NCBI GenBank assembly: GCA_964019135.1
Contig: OZ025256.1
Coordinates: forward strand, 20,157,911 to 20,221,910
Origin: Arenicola marina
Lineage: Eukaryota > Annelida > Polychaeta > Arenicolidae
Reading direction: 5' to 3'
Length of the DNA: 64,000 nt
The position numbers and the translations under genes are program-made. Positions 35,828-47,122 of the stretch are shown piece after piece; within the stretch, counting starts at the first letter, position 1; every line of letters begins with the position of its first letter. The notes beneath the pieces were generated by a model. That model was not told where the DNA came from. It saw only the letters and a list, made by a program, of their open reading frames with translations, and made no database searches.

Positions 35828-36010
35828 ATGGGCGTGTCCAGGGGGGGGGGCACAGGGGGCATGTGCCCCCCCCCCTTCAGACACCTCCCATCGTGCGTTG
35901 GTTTCGTTCACCCACCCCGTTCGCAAGATTTATTAGTGCCCCCCACCCGTCCGGTCATGAATTTCTTTTATTGTGCCCCCCCTTTCAATGATTCCTGCAC
36001 ACGCCCCTGT
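35828..36010. mobile_element. small terminal-inverted-repeat element (MITE-like)
   Basis: About 183 bp with imperfect ends: GGGCGTGTCCAGG on the left and, reversed, AGGGGCGTGTGCAGG on the right. The inside has G and C runs, CATGTGCC and no open frame. Size and ends fit a non-autonomous DNA transposon. Confidence 0.6.
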
Positions 36011-36123
36011 AGGGTGTAAACAATCATGTAATCATGAGATGGAAATCAGTGGGTGTCCCACGTGTCGGCGTCGTGTTTAGTTTCAATGCGCGCCAGCTAT
36101 ATAATTCATACCTTGCCCGTCTG

Positions 36124-36457
36124 CTGTACCACTGCCTTGGTGTACCGCTGCCTTGGTGTACCACTGCCTTGGTGTACCACTGCCTGGGTGTACCACTGCC
36201 TTGGTGTACCACTGCCTTGGTGTACCACTGCCTTGGTGTACCACTGCCTTGGTGTACCACTGCCTTGGTGTACCACTGCCTGGGTGTACCACTGCCTTGG
36301 TGTACCACTGCCTTGGTGTACCACTGTCTTGGTGTACCACTGTCTTGGTGTACCACTGCCTTGGTGTACCACTGTCTTGGTGTACCACTGCCTTGGTGTA
36401 CCACTGCCTGTGTGTACCACTGCCTTGGTGTACCACTGCCTGGGTGTACCACTGCCT
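36124..36457. repeat. 16-bp minisatellite, about 21 copies
   Basis: Unit TTGGTGTACCACTGCC with sparse variants (TTGG/TGGG/TGTG, CTGCC/CTGTC). Because 16 is not a multiple of three, every frame cycles through the same 16-residue repeat, giving five overlapping open frames on both strands that are not genes. Confidence 0.95.
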
Positions 36458-36784
36458 TGCAGCTCTACCTTGGTGCCTCAATGACCGTTAAGTATGCGGA
36501 AATGCAAAACGCGAAATGCAGAAAGTGTGGAAAATTGTTCGAGCTATAACCTCTGACGGTGGGCGGGGGGAGGGGGGGGGCGTACGGATGATGATGAGTA
36601 TATGAGAAATAACTACAAAATTAACAATACCGTTAAACCATAAATTGGGCAAAAACACCCCCTCATTTTATGGTTAGATTTCTGAGAAAACATCCTACAA
36701 ACAACACGAGATGTTTGCCGCTGGCATGGCTCAAAACCACATCCGATTAAGGTATAGCTGAGCACGCTACCTACAACTCGACCA

Positions 36785-37050
36785 CTCGGCCACACAGCCA
36801 TACGGCCAGTCGGCCACATGGCCACTCGGCCACATAGCCCCTCGGCCACTTGGCCAGTCGGCCACTCGGCCAGTCGGTCACTCGGCCACTCAGCCACACG
36901 GCCACTCAGCCACACGGACACTCGGCCACACGGCCACCCAACCACTCGGCCACTCAACCACTCGGCCACTCGGCCACTCGGCCACTCGGCCACTCGACCA
37001 CTCGGCCACTCGGCCACTCGGCCACTCGACCACTCGGACACTCGACCACG
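36785..37050. repeat. 8-bp minisatellite (CGGCCACT)n
   Basis: About 33 copies of CGGCCACT with CGGCCAGT, CGGCCACA and CAACCACT variants. An A run of about 23 lies further right at 37287-37308. Confidence 0.93.
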
Positions 37051-37344
37051 GGTTCCCTTACACTCACTCAAATAGTGCCTCGGACCTTCCACATAATGGT
37101 TCCATTAGTATGCCCCCACCCAAATTATCACTTCAACCTGATCCCAACCTGCTAACTTGGGGCCGTTTGCCAACACGAAATAGGCCATGCTCAATCAGTG
37201 CCATCAATTTCACCCATTTGGTCGTTTATTTCCAGCACTGACTCGCCAATTCGTTGAACTTACCCAGAGGAAATAGATCGCGATTAAAAAAAAAAAAAAA
37301 AAAAAAACAGTTCTCATCTGTCGCACAGGTTGTTTATTTGCATA

Positions 37345-38095
37345 GGAAAACGGTTGGGCGCCGGGTAGGGTATAGCGGGTGTGGTTGGGGGCGGTGTGAG
37401 GGAGGTGATGGTGGTGGCCTGGGTGGAGGGTGGGTTTGAGAGGTACGATTTGGGGATGGGTTTGGACTGCGACGCGGTGGCTCAGGGGAGGATACATGGC
37501 GGGTGGGGTAGGAATAGTGATGGCGGTGGGTGATTGAATGCTGGAGAGGGGTAGGGATTGAGATGACTTTGCTATGATGGAGGTGGCGGAGGGGGTGGGG
37601 GGGGGGAGGGGGAGGGTTAAGGACCATGACGGCGATGGGCGGATGGAGGTTGGGGGGGAGGGGGGGGAGGAGTAGGGATGGTAACGGCGGTCGGTGGGTA
37701 GATGAGGTATAGACCTGGGTGGTGACGGCGGTAGGTACAACGAGACGGGAACGGGGTAGGGATTCTTAACGGCTGTGCGGGTGGGAGGAGACGAATGGTG
37801 ACGGTGACGGTGGGTGGGGGGAAGCAAGTGGAAAGCTAGATGGAGGTTCGCTCGGAGGTTATCCGAATGATTTCTCAAGGGTGGGGGAGGTGGGCTGGGA
37901 GGGGGGGGGTGGAGGGAAGGTGTGGTACTGCGTATGTATGTTTGTGGGTGGGTGTACTGGGGGAGGTGGGTATTGCGTAAGAGGTAACATCTTGGTATAC
38001 ATGGAAGCATTACAACGCAATGTAATTCTAAGTAAAGTGCTGAATGCGAGGCTGGACGGACAGGCAGGCGGGCAGGGTGGGGCGGCGGGGATGGA
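37345..38095. repeat. G-rich purine tract
   Basis: About 750 bases of GGTGGGGG/GGTGATGG-like degenerate sequence. The 297-codon open frame on its complement is Pro/Ser/His-rich and compositional. From 38096 to 38915 no gene is seen; 38757-38860 has a few degenerate CATAATNTNTGCCA words. Confidence 0.8.
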
Positions 38096-38915
38096 GGAGA
38101 CATGCTGAAGCATGGAATAAAAGAACCTCTAGTGGATGCAGGTGTTGTGAAACTGTTTGGATCCAGCTCAGATTTATTTTAGACATAGAGAACAAAAACT
38201 ACTCCCAACAGACTCACACGTCTCGCTATGACTGTAACCATGCCCGCCGAGCGAACAGAGCAACACATACTCACGCCGCCACTCGCCCATCACACAAAAA
38301 TAACACGTGGACAAACATTATATCCCCCGGGGGTATGGTGATGACCTGACTATGTATTCCTACGCCGATTCCTACAGGAGGCAGACAGACCACCAGGGAG
38401 TCAGATCGCGAACAGTGACAACCTGACAAGCCATAGGCCTATATAATGTGTCAGCAGGGCGCTGCTGGCCCCGTAACTCCAGTAACATTACATAGACCGT
38501 CAGATTGCGGGGACAGGAAAGGTAACTGTATCTATAGAGATATAATTTTGTATATTTTGCATAATGGTTTATTTCTCAGGCGAAACAAAAAACGAATCTG
38601 TAGTTTGTTGACATTCGACGCCTTGTAAATCACAGACCACGCTAGTGGCATAATAATGTCACTATGTATTATAACATAATCATTATTGTTCCCTTAAATT
38701 CCTGATAATAATCTTTGACAAATGCCGAGCGTAACATCAAATATCACATCACATAATCTTTAACAGTTGGCATGCCAGTTGGCAAATGTCCATAATCTCT
38801 GCCAAACATACATTATCGTTGCCAGATGTACATAATATTTGGCATTTGGAGGGTCGGCATTACCGTCCAATGGTTTGTATGACAATGTCGCAGTGCCGAG
38901 CCTAGCGGATACGAC

Positions 38916-40378
38916 GTATGGGATAGTGCTGTCATTGCGCGAAGGCGAATGGGATAGTGCTATCATTGCGCGAAGGCGAATGGGATAGTGCTATCATTGC
39001 GCGAACGCGTATGGGATAGTGCTATCATTGCGCGAAGCCGAATGGGATAGTGCTATCATTGCGCGAAGGTGAATGGAATAGTGCTATCATTGCGCGAAGG
39101 CGAATGGGATAGTGCTATCATTGCGCGAACGCGTATGGGATAGTGCTATCATTGCGCGAAGGCGAATGGGATAGCACTATCATTGCGCGAAGGCGAATGG
39201 GATAGTACTGTCATTGCGCGAAGGCGAATGGGATAGTGCTGTCATTGCGCGAAGGCGAATGGGATAGTGCTATCATTGCGCGAAGGCGAATGGGATAGTG
39301 CTATCATTGCGCGAAGGCGAATGGGATAGTGCTATCATTGCGCGAAGGCGAATGGGATAGTGCTATCATTGCGCGAAGGCGAATGGGATAGTGCTATCAT
39401 TGCGCGAAGGTGAATGGAATAGTGCTATCATTGCGCGAAGGCGAATGGGATAGTGCTATCATTGCGCGAACGCGTATGGGATAGTGCTGTCATTGCGCGA
39501 AGGCGAATGGGATAGTGCTATCATTGCGCGAACGCGTATGGGATAGTGCTATCATTGCGCGAAGTCGTATGGGATAGTGCTATCATTGCGCGAAGGCGAA
39601 TGGGATAGTGCTATCATTGGGCCAAGGCGAATGGGATAGCACTATCATTGCGCGAAGGCGAATGGGATAGTACTGTCATTGCGCGAAGGCGAATGGGATA
39701 GTGCTATCATTGCGCGAAGGCGAATGGGATAGTACTGTCATTGCGCGAAGGCGAATGGGATAGTGCTATCATTGCGCGAAGGCGAATGGGATAGTACTGT
39801 CATTGCGCGAAGGCGAATGGGATAGTGCTATCATTGCGCGAAGGCGAATGGGATAGTACTGTCATTGCGCGAAGGCGAATGGGATAGTACTGTCATTGCG
39901 CGAAGGCGAATGGGATAGTGCTATCATTGCGCGAAGGCGAATGGGATAGTACTGTCATTGCGCGAAGGCGAATGGGATAGTGCTATCATTGCGCGAAGGC
40001 GAATGGGATAGTACTGTCATTGCGCGAAGGCGAATGGGATAGTGCTATCATTGCGCGAAGGCGAATGGGATAGTACTGTCATTGCGCGAAGGCGAATGGG
40101 ATAGTACTGTCATTGCGCGAAGGCGAATGGGATAGTGCTATCATTGCGCGAAGGCGAATGGGATAGTACTGTCATTGCGCGAAGGCGAATGGGATAGTGC
40201 TATCATTGCGCGAAGGCGAATGAGATAGTGCTGTCATTGCGCGAAGGCGAATGGGATAGTGCTATCATTGCGCGAAGGCGAATGGGATAGCACTATCATT
40301 GCGCGAAGGCGAATGGGATAGTACTGTCATTGCGCGAAGGCGAATGGGATAGTGCTATCATTGGGCCAAGGCGTATGG
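38916..40378. repeat. 31-bp minisatellite, about 47 copies, with higher-order structure
   Basis: Unit GCGCGAAGGCGAATGGGATA(GTGCTATCATT). Two main variants, GTGCTATC (B) and GTACTGTC (A), alternate in the right half as ABABABA, ABABABA, ABAB, with starts at 39667, 39885 and 40102, giving a period of about 217 bp. In the left half a variant block (AAGGTGAATGGAATAG followed by AACGCGTATGGG) recurs 11 units apart (39067 and 39411). No spacers, so it is not a CRISPR array. From 40379 to 41059 nothing is recognised. Confidence 0.95.
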
Positions 40379-41059
40379 AAAGGCCCTAGCATTATGGAAG
40401 ACTGGAACCAAGCAGCCCCATTCGGGATTTCGGGGTCACCGACACTAACCTCGAAATCTATTAACGTGTTTCTGCTTGGTCACAAATAACCCATCTGCAT
40501 TGATGAAACTGGCTCCAAAAAAATTCGCTTCTCTCTGGCTTTCTATTTTCACCATGTGCAGATCAAATACTTGAGATCTGACCTTTGTAATCGGAAAGCT
40601 ATTTATATGCTAAAATTAAAAATTATCATTCACTTTTCACATATTGTGCATGAAATGTGTTGTAAAAATTGAGCTTGTTTCACAAACGCTGGGAAGTTAG
40701 AGATTACATGTAAAACATGCATGATATCTATCAACAGATGAAAACGATCAATAATTTGTTAGTCTTAATTGTTATTACCTATATATTCGCCACTTGGATT
40801 GTTTGGGTTGATTGCGGTACTTTGATACATTAATCATGGCTAAGAAGGCTAGGCTTACATAGAGCAATACATAATGCAATAATTCATTGCGTCTTTTTTT
40901 CCTTACGCAGTGGACGAGCGGCGTGAAGCAACGTGGTAAGTTAGCTTTCCTACCCACTGGACATAGTGTCCACATGCTGTCAACATCGGCGGTAATGTGA
41001 ACAGGATACAGAAAAGATAACGTGTAGACGAGAAAATTGTGCAATGGATCATACATAAA

Positions 41060-41475
41060 GGATTACTACTAATGGACCAGGCGTGAGGATTACGCCTACT
41101 GGACAAAGCGTGAGGATTACGCCTAATGGATAAGGCGTGAGGATTACGCCTAATGGACAAGGCGTGAGGATTACGCCTAATGGATAAGGCGTGAGGATTA
41201 CGCCTAATGGACAAGGCGTGAGGATTACGCCTAATGGATAAGGCGTGAGGATTACGCCTAATGGACAAAGCGTGACGATTACGCCTAATGGACAAAGCGT
41301 GACGATTACGCCTACTGGACAAGGCGTGAGGATTACGCCTAATGGACAAAGCGTGACGATTACGCCTAATGGACAAAGCGTGACGATTACGCCTACTGGA
41401 CAAGGCGTGGGGATTACGCCTAATGGATAAGGCGTAAGGATTACGCCCAAGGAATAAGGCGTAAAGATTACGTGT
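41060..41475. repeat. 27-bp minisatellite, about 15 copies
   Basis: Unit GGCGTGAGGATTACGCCTAATGGACAA, with ATAAGG/ACAAGG alternating in the left part (54-bp dimer). Each unit can form a hairpin with stem GGCGT/ACGCC. 27 bp is nine codons, so open frames in several registers persist and are not genes. Confidence 0.95.
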
Positions 41476-41582
41476 CGCGAATTGGATATAATGCCATCAG
41501 CATGACACTGTCATGGTCAAACGTATCATACAATAGATACTGCGTACTGTGCAACGCCTGCCGCATAAGGCCAATTGGATAA

Positions 41583-41858
41583 TACACACATAGAGCGCCG
41601 TGGACACCGTGTTACTGTTACCACCGTGACGCTAGTTGCAAATATGCATCAGCAAAAGCAGCAGCATCAGTAATAGGATCAACAACAGTAACAACATCAG
41701 CAGTAGCCTCAACGGCCTCAGAATCAGCGGCCCCGGCCCCATTACTAAGAGAAGCATCGTCACCGTTACCACCACCATCGCCATCCTCGGCATCCCCATC
41801 CCCATTACCATCACCATCGCCTTCACCATCAGAAGCAGCTACACCGACGTCATCAGCC
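41583..41858 (+). other. open upstream extension, Ser/Thr/Pro/Ala-rich
   Basis: In frame with the membrane protein and free of stops, with CCATCACCATCG-type codon runs. Several CAG words (for example ATGCATCAG at 41650) could be splice acceptors. It could be the outer stalk of the protein, 5' untranslated sequence, or a degenerate trinucleotide repeat. Confidence 0.35.
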
Positions 41859-42917
41859 ATGTTACGTCACACGTTTATCTTTGGGGTTGTCATCCCCACG
41901 GCCATCACCGTCATCTCCTTCCTGGCTTTCCTCGTCTGCTGGTACAAACTCAACATGAGGGACCGCCTCTTCAAGTCGCGCTTTTACAAGAAGCACTTCC
42001 AGAAGATGACTCCGATAGCGACCGGACCCCAGGAGAAGAAATCCGCCAGCTACCGCCACCTGAGGCCCCTCTCAGATGGAGCCGGGGGCGGTCCACCCGA
42101 CGCCGGTGGCAGAGGAGGCCACATGCCGTCTGGGACCCCGGGCGGTTGCGGGGATTGTGGTGGAGGGGTGGGCGGGGTGGGTTATCAGCACACTGGTGCG
42201 GGAACCTGGGGCGGAGGGGATATCATTCCCGGCACGTGGAACATAGGTGGTGGCAATCGCGGGGATGACGCGGCTTCCATTAGCGACCTTGACCTCGGTA
42301 ACCCCTATGAACCGGAGTCGAGCGCCGACGAGCGGGCGCTGGGGGACAAATACAAGGAGCGGTTTTCATTGGCGGAGCGATACTGTCACCGGTTAGTCGG
42401 CTTCCGGCCTCAGCACTCACTCGGCTCCCGCGAACTGCTAATGGCAGCGGAGAAATACGTGGCATCGGAAAACGCACTCGCGGGATTGCATCCCCAGTGC
42501 GTACCCTCAAACGAGGCAGTGGAGTACCAGCCGGAATGTCTGGATCACCACCACCACCATGTGGCCAAGGACGCCACCGATGAGACCCAAGGATTCGGCA
42601 GCGTTCCCCAGCACGGGGAATACGGTCATTTCGTGTATCAAAGCGACTTGGCCGACAAATGCCAGGACAGACTGCCCCTGTTACGAGGATCGTGGTCCCC
42701 AGTCAAAATTATCACACCTGGAGCCATTCCCAGAGATAAATCATCGCGACAACCCTGGCCAGAGGCGGGAGAAGATACCGCCCAGGTTTTCATTGACGCT
42801 GACGCAAGTTCTGATATCACTGATCCCGAACCCGAAAAATCCGCCGCTGTGAAATACAGACATGATAACTTTGTTTGCAGATCTTCGTCCAACTGCGCAT
42901 GCGCCGAAGCTCAATAA
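41859..42917 (+). CDS. unrecognised single-pass membrane protein (hypothetical, 352 aa)
   Basis: Starts at ATG in GCCATGT and ends TAA TAA. Residues 6-29 are a strong membrane segment (VVIPTAITVISFLAFLVCWY core) after a four-residue leader. It is followed by KLNMRDRLFKSRFYKKHFQK, whose charge predicts an exterior N-terminus and a cytosolic 320-residue tail. The tail is hydrophilic, has a Gly-rich part (about 75-135), a five-His run near 229 and acidic stretches; no enzyme motif is recognised. The frame is open upstream to 41583, encoding a Ser/Ala/Thr/Pro-rich stretch, so an earlier start or upstream exon giving a mucin-like ectodomain is possible. AATAAA overlaps the stop (42914-42919). High GC and steady codon use beside AT-rich flanks support real coding. 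Function unknown. Confidence 0.6.
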   Translation: MLRHTFIFGVVIPTAITVISFLAFLVCWYKLNMRDRLFKSRFYKKHFQKMTPIATGPQEKKSASYRHLRPLSDGAGGGPPDAGGRGGHMPSGTPGGCGDCGGGVGGVGYQHTGAGTWGGGDIIPGTWNIGGGNRGDDAASISDLDLGNPYEPESSADERALGDKYKERFSLAERYCHRLVGFRPQHSLGSRELLMAAEKYVASENALAGLHPQCVPSNEAVEYQPECLDHHHHHVAKDATDETQGFGSVPQHGEYGHFVYQSDLADKCQDRLPLLRGSWSPVKIITPGAIPRDKSSRQPWPEAGEDTAQVFIDADASSDITDPEPEKSAAVKYRHDNFVCRSSSNCACAEAQ

Positions 42918-43083
42918 TAAAACCGGAAGTGACGTTGTACATGTGGCGACTTAATTGTGGACGAAGACAGGCTACGACAAGGCAGAGACTGATTTGTGGG
43001 TCATCCAATATATCTTTACAACTACGCTGAGTTAACTCTATCAATTCTCTGCAACCGTGCCTCCGTTGCCCATAACATACATA

Positions 43084-43308
43084 GGGGCCGCCTCTATAGC
43101 TCAGTGGGTTAGAGCGCTCGCCTGGAGTGCCACCTGAGAGCCTAACGGCACGTGGATCGGTAGTTCGAGCCCTGCTGTGGCCATGTCTGCGTTGTCGCAG
43201 GATAAAGATCCCATGTCCTTCTTCGCAAAAATTAGGGCGTTACCCCGGGGACATGACGCGATATGGCCAGAACTAGTTACAGAGTCCTGAATATTTACAA
43301 CCAACCAA
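43084..43308 (+). mobile_element. tRNA-derived SINE, plus orientation
   Basis: Third copy of the family. It starts GGGGCCGCCTCTATAGCTCA, with box A TAGCTCAGTGGGTTAGAGCGC and box B GGTAGTTCGAGCCC, and ends in an ACCAACCAACC tail. The 10-bp duplication CCCATAACAT flanks it at 43069-43078 and 43309-43318, with extra partial matching beyond. Confidence 0.9.
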
Positions 43309-43509
43309 CCCATAACATGTAGAATGGTGTAGCCGTCGCCTCCCGACTAACCCAGCGCGCAATCTCCAGCAGTGTAGCGCCTACTCTACTCTTTTTCATT
43401 TGGCGTAGAATGCCGCGTTCAAATATTTAGTGGCTTCGGATGCTGCCTCGTTTCATGTGAAAACGTGCTCACATGACCGCATTGGACCCCGCTTGGAATT
43501 TACGTAACC

Positions 43510-43598
43510 CAATTTGACATGACTTCACTGACCTAATTTGACACGACTTCACTGACCCAATTTGACACGACTTCACTGACCTAATTTGACACGACATA
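43510..43598. repeat. 24-bp tandem repeat, about 4 copies
   Basis: Units of AATTTGACACGACTTCACTGACCT with small variants; the last unit is cut short. The flanks 43319-43509 and 43599-44279 show no recognisable gene. Confidence 0.85.
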
Positions 43599-44279
43599 AT
43601 TGGCCCTGATGTGACATCCTCTGGCCTCGCTGGGCCTTACTTTGACGTCCGTTTTGGCTCGGCGGTCACCTCTCGGTGCACCCGGTTTCGATGTACCCGT
43701 TGTAACGCTTTGGATACACGCGGGCGTTTCAATCAGTATCGATGTGGTTGACTTGAATCCCGATGGAATACGGATGACCTGACCCAGATTAACCATCGGG
43801 GTCAGCAAGTTTGACCGCCGCATGTGTACTTTGTCCGATATGCACCGCTCAATGATGCCTCGGTGAAGGTATGTCCTGCGGCAGATGTCTGTATATATAA
43901 AATACATTTATTCCTGCAAATTGATTTGAATAATGAACGCCGGCCACCCCCTCCTGCCATGTTAAAAACGATGTATGTATACATACTGCAGTTGTAACTG
44001 TGATCTTTGTCCGAGCAAGATTAAATGTTCTCACATTGTCTGTTTTTGCGTTATTTCGACTAGTGACTACATGGGCGTCACGAATGCCAAACTTTGATCT
44101 GTTCTTTATCGAATGTTAAACATTTTTCTTGAAATAAATGTAGATTAAGCACTAGGGGCATTGCTTGTAATTGCCGATATAATGCTTGAAACACGATCGC
44201 TTAACCAATATATATATATAATGCATTAAATGACGCTATATAGGACTTAAGTTGGTTATTTAAGACACCAATATCAAGC

Positions 44280-44600
44280 ACCCCCCCCCCCCGCCCCGTC
44301 TCCCCACCCCTCGGCTACACACCCTTTCAGTCTCGATCACCGTAAAATAGCGTTTTTTGCCACACACGCGCCCATACAACGAATTCACACCATTAAAAGA
44401 AACCGTTAACGGTCCAAACAACTCGCCGTAAAACACGACAAAAACCAAAACCCCGGTGGCAGATTTACCCGGTAGCGACCCCGCATTTTCTCGTGCGTAA
44501 TGAGTCGGTACAGAACTCTTTAGCGGACCCCCAGTTGGTGGGCGGTAGGTGGTAAGGAGTAGGAGGAGGGGGAGGGGGGGGGGGGCTACCGTCCGCCCGT
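44280..44600. other. C-run and G-run bounded segment
   Basis: A C run at 44281-44292 and a G run at 44573-44585 about 300 bases apart, in opposite sense, resemble the ends of the small poly-G/C elements elsewhere here, but no clear inverted ends are visible. From 44601 to 45330 no gene is seen. Confidence 0.3.
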
Positions 44601-45334
44601 CTAGCGTTTAGGGGAATGTTAAAAGCACGTGCCTCTGAAGTAGCCACCACAACCGGGGGCAGGATTAATATCGATTTTCAATCTGTCAACGTCAAATGCC
44701 CCATTGACTATTCGCGATTGAGGAGCTTAACCAAAGCAAGCGTTGAGAGCGGGAGTCGCTGCTTGAGCCGGTCCTGAGGATGCGTCCGTCCGTTGTGGGG
44801 ACCCCCGCGTGGTGTATACTAAAAACGTGTGTCACCGTACGCCAGGCTAACAGTAAGTTAAGGACTGCAGTAAGGATTTGGGTGCCGCGTCGTTGCCTCT
44901 TGCAGATTTTGCCGACTAAATCAATCTCGTCTGTGAGTTAAGAAAGCAAACCGAAGTAGAGTGGAGCGTCAGTTTTATATTAGTTTGGGATGGGGTGTGT
45001 TTAACGGGGGGGGGGGATTGCGTGTTTGTGAAATAAGAACATCTTGGAACACAGTAGGAATTTTATGGATGGTGTTTATAAGCTGGATTCGTACAACACA
45101 GTCACAAAGATTATTATAATAGCCACATATGTCTCTTATAAAGCTTCGTCAGACGTTTTAAGATGACCCGTTATGCTTTCATTCTTGAACTGATGTATGA
45201 GATTTAATGGCACTAGCTCGCGCTTCAACTTTAATAATATCAATATTAATGATTGTCTTGTGTTTTCTATGATATAATCTATTATATATAGTCTTCTGCG
45301 TGGAAGATGTAATCGGGAGTGACTGGCCTACGGG

Positions 45335-46035
45335 CAATGGGGAAGGGGGGGGGGGAGGGCGGGGGCGGTGGGAAACTTACTGCGTCACAGTATATGGCTT
45401 CAACTAGGCGAGGGCTCACCGTATGGTCCCAGAGACAGGATACAGGGAAGGGTGCCACGGGTAAAAAGGCGGGTGGGGGCCTGAGTGGGGAGGGGTGGGC
45501 GGGTGGAGGTGAAGCAGGGTATTATAGTTGCCAGCAGGGATGTCGGCCTCGGATGGCCTACTGAGGCCTTCTGAGACCTCATGTGAGTCTTGGAGCCACT
45601 TGGCGTATTCAGGCCACGTCGGCCGAATGGCTGGAGATTTATCTACGGCTGTCTTGCCTGGGTGCCTCGGGTTACTAAGCGCTGAGGGAGAGCGGGGAGG
45701 GGTGCTGGAGTGACCGGGGGGAGGGGGGGGGGGGTAGAGGGGAGGGTGACAGGACAAGGGTATGGAAGGGCACAGTGACGGTGTCAGGGTAAGGAAAGGC
45801 GGAGAATGGTGGGGGTGGTGGGCGGAGCGGGGGGGGGGAGGGGGAGGGCGGAGGGGAGGAGGGGGAGAGGGAGGGAGGGGGGCAAGGGGCGGGGTCATGG
45901 ACCATGGGTTGGTATTGTGGAGGCTGGGGTCCAATAAAGGAAAAGACAAGGGGGGGGGGGGGCGATTTGGGCTGGGAATAGGAACGGGTGGCGGGATGGG
46001 GTGGGCAAGGGGGAAGGGAAGAGGCGGAGGACATG
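45335..46035. repeat. G-rich purine tract
   Basis: Around 700 bases dominated by G and GGA on the plus strand, with several long G runs (45722-45735, 45830-45840, 45950-45962). Pro-rich open frames on the complement (226 and 127 codons) are compositional. Confidence 0.8.
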
Positions 46036-46224
46036 AGTGTAGATGTGACTGCCTGCATGGGAAGAGAAATAAACGCCGCCTCTTTGAGGTCAGCAAAAGG
46101 AAAGCCTCGCTGTGGCTTACAGACCGAGTCAGCTCAAGTCAGCCAGGGAGGGATTGAGAATAGCAAGGGCTTGCTTTGTGGTTGCAACAACGGGTGAATT
46201 CAATGTGAATTAGACCAGGAGGTC

Positions 46225-46432
46225 TCCCTCGATCCATCTTACATATAGGCTGTCCCTCTAGAGCCATAAGCCGGCAACAGTTGCAGCGTTGGTTCCAAGC
46301 CAGCTATAGCATTACGGGGGGAGTGACCGTCCACAATACAAAAACGACCATATAAACATCCGTTACCCAGAGACTTGAACCGACTTCCTTTGAAAAGCGA
46401 CGTCGTCTCGCTAGAGCGCAAAACCATATATT
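46225..46432 (-). mobile_element. possible second tRNA-like SINE
   Basis: On the minus strand, GGTTTTGCGCTCTAGCGAGA followed after about 30 bases by AGTCGGTTCAAGTCTCTGGG resembles a tRNA-like head with a box B word. No box A of good quality, no tail and no target-site duplication were found, and only one copy is in the window. From 46433 to 47034 nothing is recognised. Confidence 0.3.
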
Positions 46433-47034
46433 TGACCTATATTGACGTGGAATATCAATGAAGCGGAAATTATGGACTGTGGGAGAGCGCTTAGTGCTCC
46501 CTCTGGCGGTGGCCCAAAGAGTGAAACAGAGGATCAGGGTATTAACTGAAAACGAGGCACAAAGACATTGGCTATTGTGATATATTGGCCTCTATACACT
46601 CACAATACAATTGCGCAAGGATAGACTTTGGGGGATGATACATTTTATGGGATCGTAAATCAAATATATATATAGGCTCGCCATGAAATTGTACCCATCT
46701 ATAAACTTCCCTGAATCGATCGATATATTGACCAGATTGCTTGCCTTTTTCCATGTACTCCAAGAACGGTATATATGACGACAATATTAAGGACTTGAGT
46801 GTAATGATCCACATAGTAAATGTAGGTGTATATAACATTGTTGCCATGAGAAGCACGTTACATCTTTTAGGTGGAAATATTTTATTAAAGGTTATTAATG
46901 ACACAATAATAAACTGAGTTACCCAATAACTGAGATGTTCTTGTAGACATTTCTGTCAGGCTAGTGTCAGGCAGGGGAGAAAAAAAAATGGCTTTGCTGT
47001 GTGCTATGTCCTCCAACCTTGGGCAATTTTACTG

Positions 47035-47122
47035 TTGATAAAAGTGACAAATGGATATGAATCTTGGAGATATAACAATTGATAAAGGTGAGAAATGGAT
47101 ATGAATCTTGAAGATATAACAA
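47035..47122. repeat. 44-bp tandem duplication
   Basis: Two adjacent 44-bp units starting TTGATAAA(A/G)GTGA and differing at about three bases. Confidence 0.9.

Noticed and set aside
36034..36549. Several overlapping 100-170 codon frames on both strands
   Set aside because: All are translations of the 16-bp minisatellite, which stays open in every register.
37210..38103. 297-codon Pro/Ser/His-rich minus-strand frame
   Set aside because: Follows the composition of a G-rich tract; no domain, no homologous words, and several other frames are open as well.
38916..40378. CRISPR-like array
   Set aside because: Units are contiguous with no spacers, and the surrounding genes are animal genes with introns. 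The same holds for the 32-bp array at 60092-63655.
41618..41860. Asp/Gly-rich minus-strand frame
   Set aside because: Mirror of the Ser/Pro-rich codon runs on the plus strand; no start context or domain.
43084..43180. Functional tRNA gene
   Set aside because: Boxes A and B are present, but the head is followed by a SINE body, a tail and target duplications, and two more copies with the same body exist in the window.
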